Assembly (NCBI GenBank): GCA_040510375.1
Contig: JBEVJC010000011.1
Location: forward strand, 1 to 64,000
Source: JBEVJC01 sp040510375
GTDB taxonomy: Bacteria; Bacteroidota; Bacteroidia; Chitinophagales; Chitinophagaceae
DNA length: 64,000 nucleotides
Direction of reading: 5' to 3'
The translations under genes were made by a program, and so were the position numbers. Below the pieces are notes generated by a model. It was given only the letters and a program-made list of their open reading frames with translations. It searched no databases and had not been told where the DNA came from. Every line of letters starts with the position of its first letter. Within the stretch, counting starts at the first letter, position 1. Shown in pieces: positions 1 through 7,338 of the stretch.

Positions 1-161
1 AGCTATGTACGGACAGGATAAACGCTGAAAGCATCTAAGCGTGAAACCTTCCTTAAGATGAGTTTACTTTTAAGGGTCGTCAAAGACTATGACGTTGATA
101 GGCTATAGGTGTAAAACTAGTAATAGTAAAGCCAAGTAGTACTAATTGCCCGTACGCTTTA
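1..161 (+). rRNA. 23S ribosomal RNA, 3' end (partial)
   Basis: The start of the window matches the conserved 3' tail of 23S rRNA: the GATAAACGCTGAAAGCATCT block, the GATGAGTTT segment, GACGTTGATAGGCTATAGGTG and the closing AGTACTAATTGCCCGTACG helix strand. The 5' part lies outside the window. The 3' end is placed by analogy with E. coli and could be off by several bases. A 5S gene follows on the same strand, as in a normal rRNA operon, with no tRNA in the spacer. Confidence 0.93.
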
Positions 162-234
162 ATTTTTTTACTTATTTTCTAAAAATAAGAGGTATTCGAT
201 ACGCTTCTGACTTTCCCAATATGATCTTATTTCA

Positions 235-260
235 CCCGCTATAGCAATAGCGAAAGCGGG
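235..260 (+). other. Hairpin in the 23S-5S spacer
   Basis: The spacer holds nested inverted repeats: CGCTAT with ATAGCG, and the alternative outer pairing CCCGCT with AGCGGG. A second small palindrome (TCCATT/AATGGA) follows just before 5S. Such stems between 23S and 5S are often RNase processing sites. That role is inferred here from position only. Confidence 0.4.
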
Positions 261-286
261 TTGTCCATTAAGAATGGATACATTCT

Positions 287-397
287 TATGGTGGTTTTTC
301 CAAGGGTGTTCACCTCTTCCCATACCGAACAGAGAAGTTAAGCCCCTTATGGCCGATGGTACTGCACCACAATGCGGGAGAGTAGGTAGCTGCCATA
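287..397 (+). rRNA. rrf: 5S ribosomal RNA
   Basis: A 111-nt segment carries the standard 5S core: CACCTCTTCCCAT, CCGAACAGAGAAGTTAAGCC, GCCGATGGTACTGC and GCGGGAGAGTAGGT. The termini TATGGTGG and CTGCCATA pair to form helix I, which fixes the ends to within a base or two. It is the last gene of the rRNA operon and is followed at once by a strong terminator. Confidence 0.95.
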
Positions 398-405
398 TTT
401 ATTAT

Positions 406-440
406 AAAAAGCCTTTCAGCTTGTGCTGAAAGGCTTTTTT
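406..440 (+). terminator. rRNA operon terminator
   Basis: A 15-bp near-perfect hairpin (AAAAAGCCTTTCAGC, loop TTGT, GCTGAAAGGCTTTTT) ends in a T-run immediately after 5S. The A-rich left arm means it could also act on the opposite strand. Confidence 0.93.
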
Positions 441-584
441 ATTTTGTGGATGTCCCGGCACTGGTGGTTGGAGAAGTACCAATTCTTCTATGGTAGAAGT
501 CCCAACGTTACTCATATTCATCCTACGCCACATCCTTTTTCCTTCCGATCGTTGTATATTGCCGCCGCTAAAATCTATAATGCT

Positions 585-1073
585 ATGAGAAGTTCCGCCC
601 TGGTGGCTATCGCCGCCGTTTGCCTCCTGCTTGTTTCCTGCGACGACCAGTTAGCAGTGAAGTATAATAATCATATAGTTAGTCAACTTGATTCCAGATT
701 TGACGCGGGAAGTGCCTTCGTTACACACGAAATCGAACGGTTTATAGAAGGTGGACAATGGGATAGCATGGCCTATGCCAGTAAAAAAATGGTGCAACTG
801 GTGGATGAACGTATCAAAGATGTCAGTGAGAATAAACCGCCCGCTGTCAATGGTGCCCGTGAATTCCAGAAAGAATCCCTCATCTATTTAAATTTTATAA
901 GAAATATATATATAGGGTACAGGAAAGTTGCTGAACAGCCTGATGATGAAGCAAGGGCTGTGGAGTTTGAGCAGTTTTCAAAAATGCTTGAAGGAAGTAA
1001 TGCTGCAGAGACGGCCATCCACAATGCACAGATCCGGTTTGCAAGAGACAATAATTTAAAGGTGGGGTATTAG
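585..1073 (+). CDS. Hypothetical lipoprotein
   Basis: A 162-residue protein of unknown function. The start is taken at the ATG giving MRSSALVAIAAVCLLLVSC, a lipoprotein signal peptide with Cys19 as the lipidated residue. The open frame extends upstream to 423, but that part runs through the rRNA terminator and has no protein character. The mature part is charged, without Trp-rich or enzymatic motifs, and looks mainly helical. It stands alone between the rRNA operon and a convergent peptidase gene. I recognise no family; export and lipidation are the only solid predictions. Confidence 0.7.
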   Translation: MRSSALVAIAAVCLLLVSCDDQLAVKYNNHIVSQLDSRFDAGSAFVTHEIERFIEGGQWDSMAYASKKMVQLVDERIKDVSENKPPAVNGAREFQKESLIYLNFIRNIYIGYRKVAEQPDDEARAVEFEQFSKMLEGSNAAETAIHNAQIRFARDNNLKVGY

Positions 1074-1105
1074 TGAATTTCTTGTCCGACTTAAGGTAAG
1101 GACCC

Positions 1106-1158
1106 ATGCAGCGCTGATCATCTTGTCTTGTAAGCAGGACCGGACTCATGCGCTGCAT
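1106..1158. repeat. 9-bp inverted repeat between convergent genes
   Basis: ATGCAGCGC and GCGCTGCAT are perfect inverted copies separated by 35 bp, in the gap between the lipoprotein gene and the convergent M14 gene. There is no T-run, so a terminator role is doubtful. The surroundings (GGTAAGGACCCATGCAGC and GGTAAAGACCCATATCAC) also look weakly repetitive. Confidence 0.3.
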
Positions 1159-1215
1159 TCGTTACTTTAGGAACATCCTGGATAGCTGCAGGTAAAGACC
1201 CATATCACAGTGACA

Positions 1216-2943
1216 TTAATTAATCCTCGTTACCGGATACCTGAGGTAGGCTGGTTCAAACCAGATCGAATTCTGGTACACATAGTTTAGCTGTGCTGAG
1301 GCATTATTGGCAAACGAAGAATCACCGGCCTTTTTTTCCTCCAGTTGTTTGCGTAACTCCGGATTTTGTTTCAGATAATCAGCCGCAATATCTTCAAAAG
1401 AATAGGCAGAGTAACCTTCCTTCTGGCTGAGGATGGGATCAAAAAAGTTCCAGGCGAAATAAGAATCTTCTGCCTGCGGTTCCAATGTTTCAATGAGGAA
1501 GCGGTTGGCCGCCTGATTCATCGGAACCAGGAAGTCGCCTTTTCGGTAACGGACCTTCTCTATGCTGGTCCGGACCTTCACCTCCGTGTTCATATGATGT
1601 CCTTCATATGGTCGTGCACCGGCTTTAAAATCTTCAATATGGTAAACCTCCACTTCAATGGTGGTGTCGGATCGGAACGCCTGCATCCTCACCTTATTCA
1701 GCTTGAGTAATTCAATTACTTTCCACCATCCCTGCGGGATAATATAGGCTTTCGGTTTTTTGATTTCATCCGTTGCTGTATAACCATCGTAAAAAGGTAT
1801 CTCTTTAGTGTATGGTTTATTCCGGTCATAATATAAACGGGGTAAACCGGAAATATCACTGTTTCGGTAACCACTTTCAAAACCCCTGAACGTAATGGAG
1901 CGACTGGCAGACCGGTCGGCCTTCCATCTGACAGGGAAGCTGGAAGCGCTGATAGTGGCGCGTTTCGCCGCTTCACGTGTTGCCCTGATCTGTTCACTGT
2001 TTGCGGAAGTGAACTCAATAAAACTTAACATCAGTGCATAGGTGGAGTGCACCCGCTGACCGTACGGCTTTAGCATATGCGTCTCGGGTACAAAAGCAAA
2101 ACAATTAAAGAGGGAAGCATAACCACTGCCATACCTGGGACTATCCCAGAATTCCTGCCAGCCATCTTCCACCTTTGAACTGCCCCAGAAATTTACATAA
2201 GGGATGAGATCGTATCCTTTCTGTTTCATATTCTCCCAGATCCCTGGTTCAAAACGTTTGTACATGAATTCACCCATCACACCCCCGAGTTTATTATGCT
2301 GCGAGGTAAGCAACGTCATCACATGCTGGTAATCGGCGCCATCACTTACATGGTTATCGACAAATACATCCGGATCGAGCAGATGGAAAATTTCCGCGAA
2401 TGCACGTGCATCTTTTGAATCGGCCTTTATAAAATCACGGTTGAGATCGTAGTTTTCTGAATTACCCCTGAATCCGAATTCTTCAGGACCGTTCTGGTCC
2501 ACCCGGTAATCCGCACTCCTGTTCAGGCATCCACCAATATTGTACACCGGAATGATGGCAAGTGCGATATTGGAAGGAAGTTTATACTTCCCGATGACAA
2601 TATCCCTTACCAGCAACATACTGGCATCAATACCATCCGGCTCGCCGGGATGAATTCCGTTATTGATCAGTATGATGCGTTTATTTCTTCTGCGGATCAA
2701 ACCGAGGTCCGTATCGCTGTTCCCTGAAACAATTACCAGGTTCAGCGGATATCCTGCATCGGTTATACCCATGGTTAGCATTTTTACCATGCTGGATTCC
2801 TCATCCATATTCCGCCACCAATCTATAATCTCCTGGTAGGTGGGTGTCTGGGTGCTATCAGATCTTTCAAATCGGGTAGTGGGTACCTGGCCATTTACAA
2901 AACCTGAAACAAACATAAAAACAAGGAGAACAGATAAACGCAT
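1216..2943 (-). CDS. M14 family zinc carboxypeptidase
   Basis: A 575-residue secreted metallopeptidase. The chosen ATG gives the signal peptide MRLSVLLVFMFVSGFVNG; an in-frame extension reaches 3027 but runs into the rpsT terminator. Zinc ligands of the carboxypeptidase A fold are visible: HPGE in NNGIHPGEPDG supplies the His and Glu, and the His of VDNHVSDGAD the third ligand. FVPETHMLKPY carries the probable catalytic Glu. The C-terminal 200 residues are not peptidase-like to my eye and may be a substrate-binding or stalk region. It probably trims peptides in the periplasm or outside the cell. Substrate specificity cannot be read from the sequence. Confidence 0.85.
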   Translation of the reverse strand: MRLSVLLVFMFVSGFVNGQVPTTRFERSDSTQTPTYQEIIDWWRNMDEESSMVKMLTMGITDAGYPLNLVIVSGNSDTDLGLIRRRNKRIILINNGIHPGEPDGIDASMLLVRDIVIGKYKLPSNIALAIIPVYNIGGCLNRSADYRVDQNGPEEFGFRGNSENYDLNRDFIKADSKDARAFAEIFHLLDPDVFVDNHVSDGADYQHVMTLLTSQHNKLGGVMGEFMYKRFEPGIWENMKQKGYDLIPYVNFWGSSKVEDGWQEFWDSPRYGSGYASLFNCFAFVPETHMLKPYGQRVHSTYALMLSFIEFTSANSEQIRATREAAKRATISASSFPVRWKADRSASRSITFRGFESGYRNSDISGLPRLYYDRNKPYTKEIPFYDGYTATDEIKKPKAYIIPQGWWKVIELLKLNKVRMQAFRSDTTIEVEVYHIEDFKAGARPYEGHHMNTEVKVRTSIEKVRYRKGDFLVPMNQAANRFLIETLEPQAEDSYFAWNFFDPILSQKEGYSAYSFEDIAADYLKQNPELRKQLEEKKAGDSSFANNASAQLNYVYQNSIWFEPAYLRYPVTRIN

Positions 2944-3006
2944 GACTGGATATTTTATAGTCGGGAATTTTCCCGCCGTCAACACCGACCGCAGGAACGT
3001 ACCGCG

Positions 3007-3042
3007 AAAATAAAAAGGGTGTACCAATTAATTGATACACCC
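3007..3042 (-). terminator. rpsT terminator
   Basis: On the minus strand GGGTGTATCAATTAATTGG pairs through GGGTGTA/TACACCC and is followed by CCCTTTTTATTTT. It lies about 25 bp after the rpsT stop, so it fits as that gene's intrinsic terminator. Confidence 0.8.
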
Positions 3043-3066
3043 TTTTCAGGAATATTTATTCAGGGC

Positions 3067-3318
3067 TTACTTGGCAGCAAGGATCTTGCGGCTGAGTTTG
3101 CTCTTCAGGTTTGCAGCTTTGTTCTTATGGATAACGCCACGTTTAGCCAGCTTATCGATCATACTGGCAACCAGGGGCAGTTTACCAACGGCTTCTGAAC
3201 CTTCTGTTGCTTTCAGGGAACGGATAGCATTACGGGTGGTTTTACCGTTGTACCTGTTTCTTTCCCGACGTTTAGCCGCCTGACGCACATCTTTTTTTGT
3301 TGCCTTGTGATTAGCCAT
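3067..3318 (-). CDS. rpsT: 30S ribosomal protein S20
   Basis: An 83-residue, Lys/Arg-rich protein starting MANHKATKKDVRQAAKRRER, with the typical S20 pattern of N-terminal ANHKS-like motif and later GVIHKNKAANLKSKLSR. It binds 16S rRNA early in 30S assembly. The ATG at 3318 is chosen over an upstream one because S20 proteins begin with MA-N-hydrophilic and because a strong promoter sits immediately upstream. It is monocistronic, with its own promoter and terminator. Confidence 0.97.
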   Translation of the reverse strand: MANHKATKKDVRQAAKRRERNRYNGKTTRNAIRSLKATEGSEAVGKLPLVASMIDKLAKRGVIHKNKAANLKSKLSRKILAAK

Positions 3319-3339
3319 TGTATCTTTTTTAAGGGAGGG

Positions 3340-3371
3340 CAAAGGTAAGGGTGAAGGGACTAAATGCCAAA
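3340..3371 (-). promoter_or_regulatory. rpsT promoter (Bacteroidota type)
   Basis: Reading the minus strand, TTTG (3371-3368), a 20-bp spacer and TACCTTTG (3347-3340) match the Bacteroidota primary-sigma consensus TTTG-N19..21-TAnnTTTG exactly. The expected transcription start is about 15 nt before the rpsT ATG. Confidence 0.75.
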
Positions 3372-3792
3372 TTTTCGACGGCCTTATTTAAAAACAATAT
3401 ATCCGCTGTATCCGGCACCGCCGGAAGGGTTAAAATGATTACGTATCTGGACCAAATGGGTATCATCAGACTAAGCCGGAGTTCAAATTGCGTCCAACAC
3501 AATTTCCAACCCGGACATTTCCCCGTTAGCTGGTCAAAAGCGCCACAGGTAATTTTCATGTCCCTGCAGAACCATGCCCCCTGTGTTTGTAAACCGAATC
3601 GGTGCGGTCAGGGGTAGTACCTCTCCTGAGGGTAAGTTGCCCCGCATCCCGTGTAATAATCAATGCAGAAGGGGTTCTGACAGCATTTGGACGAGGTTCC
3701 TGCGTGTCAGGAGTTAAAAACCTTTAAACCATCGCAATAACAACTAGGTTTTCCGAGTTTTTAGCGATATTTGTGAGCCAAATTCGTCCATA
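3372..3792. other. Long gap upstream of sucA, no gene seen
   Basis: About 420 bp without a convincing reading frame. It contains short hairpins (TCCGGCACCGCCGGA near 3410 and ACCTC/GAGGGT near 3630). Just before sucA there is GATATTTG (3766-3773), a one-mismatch -7 element without a clear -33 partner. It may hold the sucA promoter and regulatory sites, but nothing specific can be called. Confidence 0.5.
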
Positions 3793-6576
3793 ATGAAAGA
3801 TTTTTCCTATATAACAAGTTCCTCCCCCGCCTTCATTGAGACTTTGTACCTGGACTTTATAAAAAGTCCTGAAAGTGTTGATCCCGAATTCCGCAAATTT
3901 TTCGAAGGGTTCGATTTTGCAGCCAGCCAGGGCCGCCCGGCCTCCAATGGCAATGCTCCGGCAAATGGTAATGGAGTATCCCATGCTGAGCCGGTGCCTA
4001 CGCACCTGACTGCTGATGGAGTCGACTGGAAAAAGGAACTGGGTGCATACCGTATGATCCTCGGTTATCGCAACAAAGGACACCTGGTGGCAACCACTAA
4101 TCCGATCCGTGACAGGAAGGACCGTAACGCCAATCTCGATCTGGGATTTTTCGGTTTCACCGAAGCTGATCTTGACAAAACATTTTTTGCGGGTAACCTT
4201 ATCGGACTTGGCACCACTACCCTGAGTAATATCATAACCCACCTGAAGAAATGTTATGCTTCACATGTGGGGATTGAATTCAAATATATCAGTGACCAGA
4301 AAAAGGTTGACTGGCTTACCAATGAAATGGAAAGGAATTTTATCCATCCACTTTCACTGGAAAAAAGGAAGAGGGTACTGGAAAAATTAAACCACGGGGT
4401 AATGTTTGAAAAATTCCTGCATACCAAGTATGTAGGACAAAAACGTTTTTCCCTGGAAGGTGGAGAAAGCACCATCCCGGCACTTGATTCGATTATTAAT
4501 ACATCAGCCGACCTGAACGTAAAGGAAGTTGTAATCGGAATGGCGCATCGCGGCCGCCTGAATATCCTTGCCAATATCATGGGTAAGACTTATGCCCATA
4601 TCTTCAGTGAATTTGAAGGAACGGGCGCGGTTGACCAGACCATGGGCAGCGGCGATGTTAAATACCACCTGGGTTTTGGTAGTGAAGTGGAAACACCAAG
4701 CCAGAAAAAAGTGCACCTGAAACTGATGCCCAATCCCTCCCACCTGGAAGCAGTTGATCCGGTGGTGATCGGCTTTGCCAGAAGCAGCGCCAATATCCTC
4801 CATAACGAAGATTACCATGCCGTTCTTCCGATCCTCATCCATGGTGATGCATCGGTTGCCGGCCAGGGCGTGGTTTACGAAGTGGTACAAATGAGTAAAC
4901 TACAGGGTTATTACACCGGCGGTACCATCCATTTTGTGATCAATAACCAGATCGGTTTCACTACCGATTTTGATGATGCGAGAAGTGCAGATTATTGCAC
5001 ATCCCTTGCTGCAATGATCCAGGCACCCGTACTGCATGTGAATGGCGACGATGCGGAAGCCGTGGTAAAATGCGCTGAGATTGCAGCCCGCTACCGCAAT
5101 GAATTCAATACAGATGTATTTATTGATATGGTTTGCTACCGTAAACACGGTCACAACGAAGGGGATGATCCCAAATTCACCCAGCCACATCTCTATGCAT
5201 TGATAGAAAAACATCCCAATCCCCGCGAGGTCTACGTCAAATACCTCATGGAGCATGGGGAGACAGACGCGCAGGATATGGCGAAAGAAATGGAAAAGAA
5301 ATTCTGGAGTGACCTGCAGGACAGGCTGGATGAAGTGAAACAGAAACCTCTTCCTTATACCTACCAGCAACCGGAGATCTGGTGGAAGAACCTCCGCCGT
5401 GCAACTGCCGAAGACTTTGACCAGTCACCGGTTACATCTATCAGTGATGAACATTTCACCAAAGTATTCACCGCAATGATGCAATGGCCGGAATCTTTCA
5501 CACCCTTACGTAAAGTGGAGAAAATCCTGCAGGATAAAATAAAATTATTTGATACTGAACAAAAGCTCGATTGGGCAACCGGGGAATTACTGGCGTATGG
5601 AAGTATACTCGCTGACAACAAGGATGTGCGCATGAGCGGACAGGATGTATGCCGCGGTACCTTCTCCCATCGTCACGCTGTATTACTTGATGAAGAAACC
5701 GATGAACCATATAACCGCCTGAGCCGTATCCCGGGAAAAACGGGCAAGTACCGCATCTTCAACTCCCTGCTCAGCGAATACGCTGTTCTTGGTTTTGAAT
5801 ATGGATTCGGTATGGCCAATCCGGAAGTACTGGTATTATGGGAAGCGCAGTTCGGCGATTTTGTCAACGGTGCCCAGACCATGATCGACCAGTTTATCTC
5901 ATCAGCCGAACAGAAATGGAACAGGATGAACGGACTGGTAATGCTCCTCCCTCATGGTTACGAAGGTCAGGGCCCTGAACACAGCAGTGCCAGGATGGAA
6001 CGATTCCTGCAGATGTGTGCTGAACTGAATATGGTGATCACCAATATCACCACTTCATCGAATTTCTTCCATGCCATGCGTCGGCAACTTGCCTGGCCAT
6101 TCCGCAAACCACTGATCAATTTCTCTCCAAAGGCCAATCTGCGGCATCCGGGGTCTTATTCACCCAAATCAGAATTCCTGAACGGTGGATTCAGGGAATT
6201 GATCGATGATGTTTTTGTGGAAGATCCGGCACAGGTCCGCAAGGTATTGTTCTGCACTGGTAAGATTTACTTTGACCTGGCTGAAAGACAAGTTAAGGAA
6301 AACAGGAAAGATGTAGCCGTGGTAAGACTTGAACAGATTTATCCACTGCCCTATAAACAACTGGAAGCACTGGCCGATAAATACAATAAGGCTACCTGGT
6401 TCTGGGTGCAGGAAGAACCTCTTAATATGGGTGCCGCTTCCTTCCTCCAGATTAACCTGAAGACTATAAACTACGGAGTGATCAGCAGGCAGCCATCGGC
6501 ATCACCTGCAACTGGCTATGCAAAGATCCATAAACAGGAACAGGAAGAGATTATCGATACTGCATTTTCGATCTGA
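3793..6576 (+). CDS. sucA: 2-oxoglutarate dehydrogenase E1 component
   Basis: A 927-residue protein, close to the 933 of E. coli SucA. It is the thiamine-diphosphate-dependent decarboxylase of the 2-oxoglutarate dehydrogenase complex in the TCA cycle. The N-terminus (SSSPAFIETLYLDF) is the short E2-binding region of SucA. GMAHRGRLNILAN and HGDASVAGQGVVYE are the cofactor and active-site motifs, and NNQIGFTT and RKHGHNEGDDP follow in order. The C-terminal transketolase-like part ends with VWVQEEPLNMGA. Its E2 partner sucB lies 3.7 kb downstream on the same strand, beyond an oppositely oriented two-component system, so the two genes are not one transcript here. Confidence 0.97.
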   Translation: MKDFSYITSSSPAFIETLYLDFIKSPESVDPEFRKFFEGFDFAASQGRPASNGNAPANGNGVSHAEPVPTHLTADGVDWKKELGAYRMILGYRNKGHLVATTNPIRDRKDRNANLDLGFFGFTEADLDKTFFAGNLIGLGTTTLSNIITHLKKCYASHVGIEFKYISDQKKVDWLTNEMERNFIHPLSLEKRKRVLEKLNHGVMFEKFLHTKYVGQKRFSLEGGESTIPALDSIINTSADLNVKEVVIGMAHRGRLNILANIMGKTYAHIFSEFEGTGAVDQTMGSGDVKYHLGFGSEVETPSQKKVHLKLMPNPSHLEAVDPVVIGFARSSANILHNEDYHAVLPILIHGDASVAGQGVVYEVVQMSKLQGYYTGGTIHFVINNQIGFTTDFDDARSADYCTSLAAMIQAPVLHVNGDDAEAVVKCAEIAARYRNEFNTDVFIDMVCYRKHGHNEGDDPKFTQPHLYALIEKHPNPREVYVKYLMEHGETDAQDMAKEMEKKFWSDLQDRLDEVKQKPLPYTYQQPEIWWKNLRRATAEDFDQSPVTSISDEHFTKVFTAMMQWPESFTPLRKVEKILQDKIKLFDTEQKLDWATGELLAYGSILADNKDVRMSGQDVCRGTFSHRHAVLLDEETDEPYNRLSRIPGKTGKYRIFNSLLSEYAVLGFEYGFGMANPEVLVLWEAQFGDFVNGAQTMIDQFISSAEQKWNRMNGLVMLLPHGYEGQGPEHSSARMERFLQMCAELNMVITNITTSSNFFHAMRRQLAWPFRKPLINFSPKANLRHPGSYSPKSEFLNGGFRELIDDVFVEDPAQVRKVLFCTGKIYFDLAERQVKENRKDVAVVRLEQIYPLPYKQLEALADKYNKATWFWVQEEPLNMGAASFLQINLKTINYGVISRQPSASPATGYAKIHKQEQEEIIDTAFSI

Positions 6577-6599
6577 TAAAAGAAGTAATAACATAAACA

Positions 6600-6647
6600 G
6601 AACAGCAGTGGAAAATTTACAAAAGTTTTCTGCTGCTGTTTTTTTTA
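6600..6647 (+). terminator. sucA terminator
   Basis: AACAGCAG and CTGCTGTT pair around an inner GAAAA/TTTTC stem and lead into an 8-base T-run. The T-run overlaps the stop codon of the convergent response-regulator gene. Confidence 0.85.
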
Positions 6648-7295
6648 TACCAGTTTTTGTTTGAGTGCCTTTACCACGGCTTCAGCCACCGAATTAACCT
6701 GGAGTTTTCCGTAGATATTCTTTACATGGGTGTTAACCGTGTGATAACTGATATTACAGGTAACTGCAATCATTTTATGACTTAGTCCCTTTACCAGCAG
6801 TGCGAGGATTTCCTTCTCCCGGATGGAGAGTTCGATCTTTTCATTGTTTTCGATAAAGGTATTCTGACGGAATGCACGGATAACCTGTTTGGCTACCGAT
6901 GCAGTCATGGCAGCACCTCCGTGATATACATCTTCAATTGCCTGGATGATCTGGGGGGGAGTTGATTTTTTCAAGATATAACCAGAAGCACCTGCGCAGA
7001 TGGAAGCAAAGATCTTTTCATCATCTTCAAATACAGTCTGCATAAGGATCTGCACCTGCGGAAACTGGTGACGGATCAGGCGCACGCCTTCGATCCCGTT
7101 AACGACCGGCATATCGATATCCATCAACACCACCTGTGGATCGGCCTGGCGGAGATCTGAACTTATATTACTGCAATCGGGAAAGGTTCCCGTACATACC
7201 ATCGCAGGAGCACAGCCATTGATGAGTAACGACAGGCTTTCCCGCCTCAGCTCGTTGTCATCAAACACTGCAACTTTGATAGTATTCTGCTCCAT
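6645..7295 (-). CDS. NarL/LuxR-family response regulator
   Basis: A 216-residue two-domain regulator. The receiver domain (about 1-125) has the acidic pair DD at 12-13, phospho-acceptor Asp59 in VVLMDIDMP and the conserved Lys in YILKKS. The C-terminal LuxR-type helix-turn-helix (about 150-216) has LSIREKEILALLVKGLSHK and ISYHTVNTHVKNIYGKL. It is encoded directly downstream of the sensor kinase gene and is almost surely its partner. Targets are unknown. Its position between sucA and sucB raises the possibility that it controls central metabolism, which is only inference. Confidence 0.93.
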   Translation of the reverse strand: MEQNTIKVAVFDDNELRRESLSLLINGCAPAMVCTGTFPDCSNISSDLRQADPQVVLMDIDMPVVNGIEGVRLIRHQFPQVQILMQTVFEDDEKIFASICAGASGYILKKSTPPQIIQAIEDVYHGGAAMTASVAKQVIRAFRQNTFIENNEKIELSIREKEILALLVKGLSHKMIAVTCNISYHTVNTHVKNIYGKLQVNSVAEAVVKALKQKLV

Positions 7296-7338
7296 CTTAT
7301 AAAAGTATCAGTTTCGTTTTAATGTAAGTATCGCTAAT

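Noticed and set aside
162..286. tRNA gene in the 23S-5S spacer
   Set aside because: No cloverleaf, TTC-loop or acceptor-stem pairing could be found; only short hairpins are present.
423..584. N-terminal extension of the first lipoprotein gene
   Set aside because: It starts within the rRNA terminator, has no protein-like composition and would bury the clear lipoprotein signal peptide.
3351..3617. 88-residue frame on the plus strand upstream of sucA
   Set aside because: It overlaps the rpsT promoter, has no recognisable domain and an odd Cys/Pro-rich end. It looks like a chance frame.
3724..4242. 172-residue minus-strand frame over the sucA start
   Set aside because: It is the antisense shadow of a certain gene; the same holds for many minus-strand frames within sucA, sucB, lon and others.
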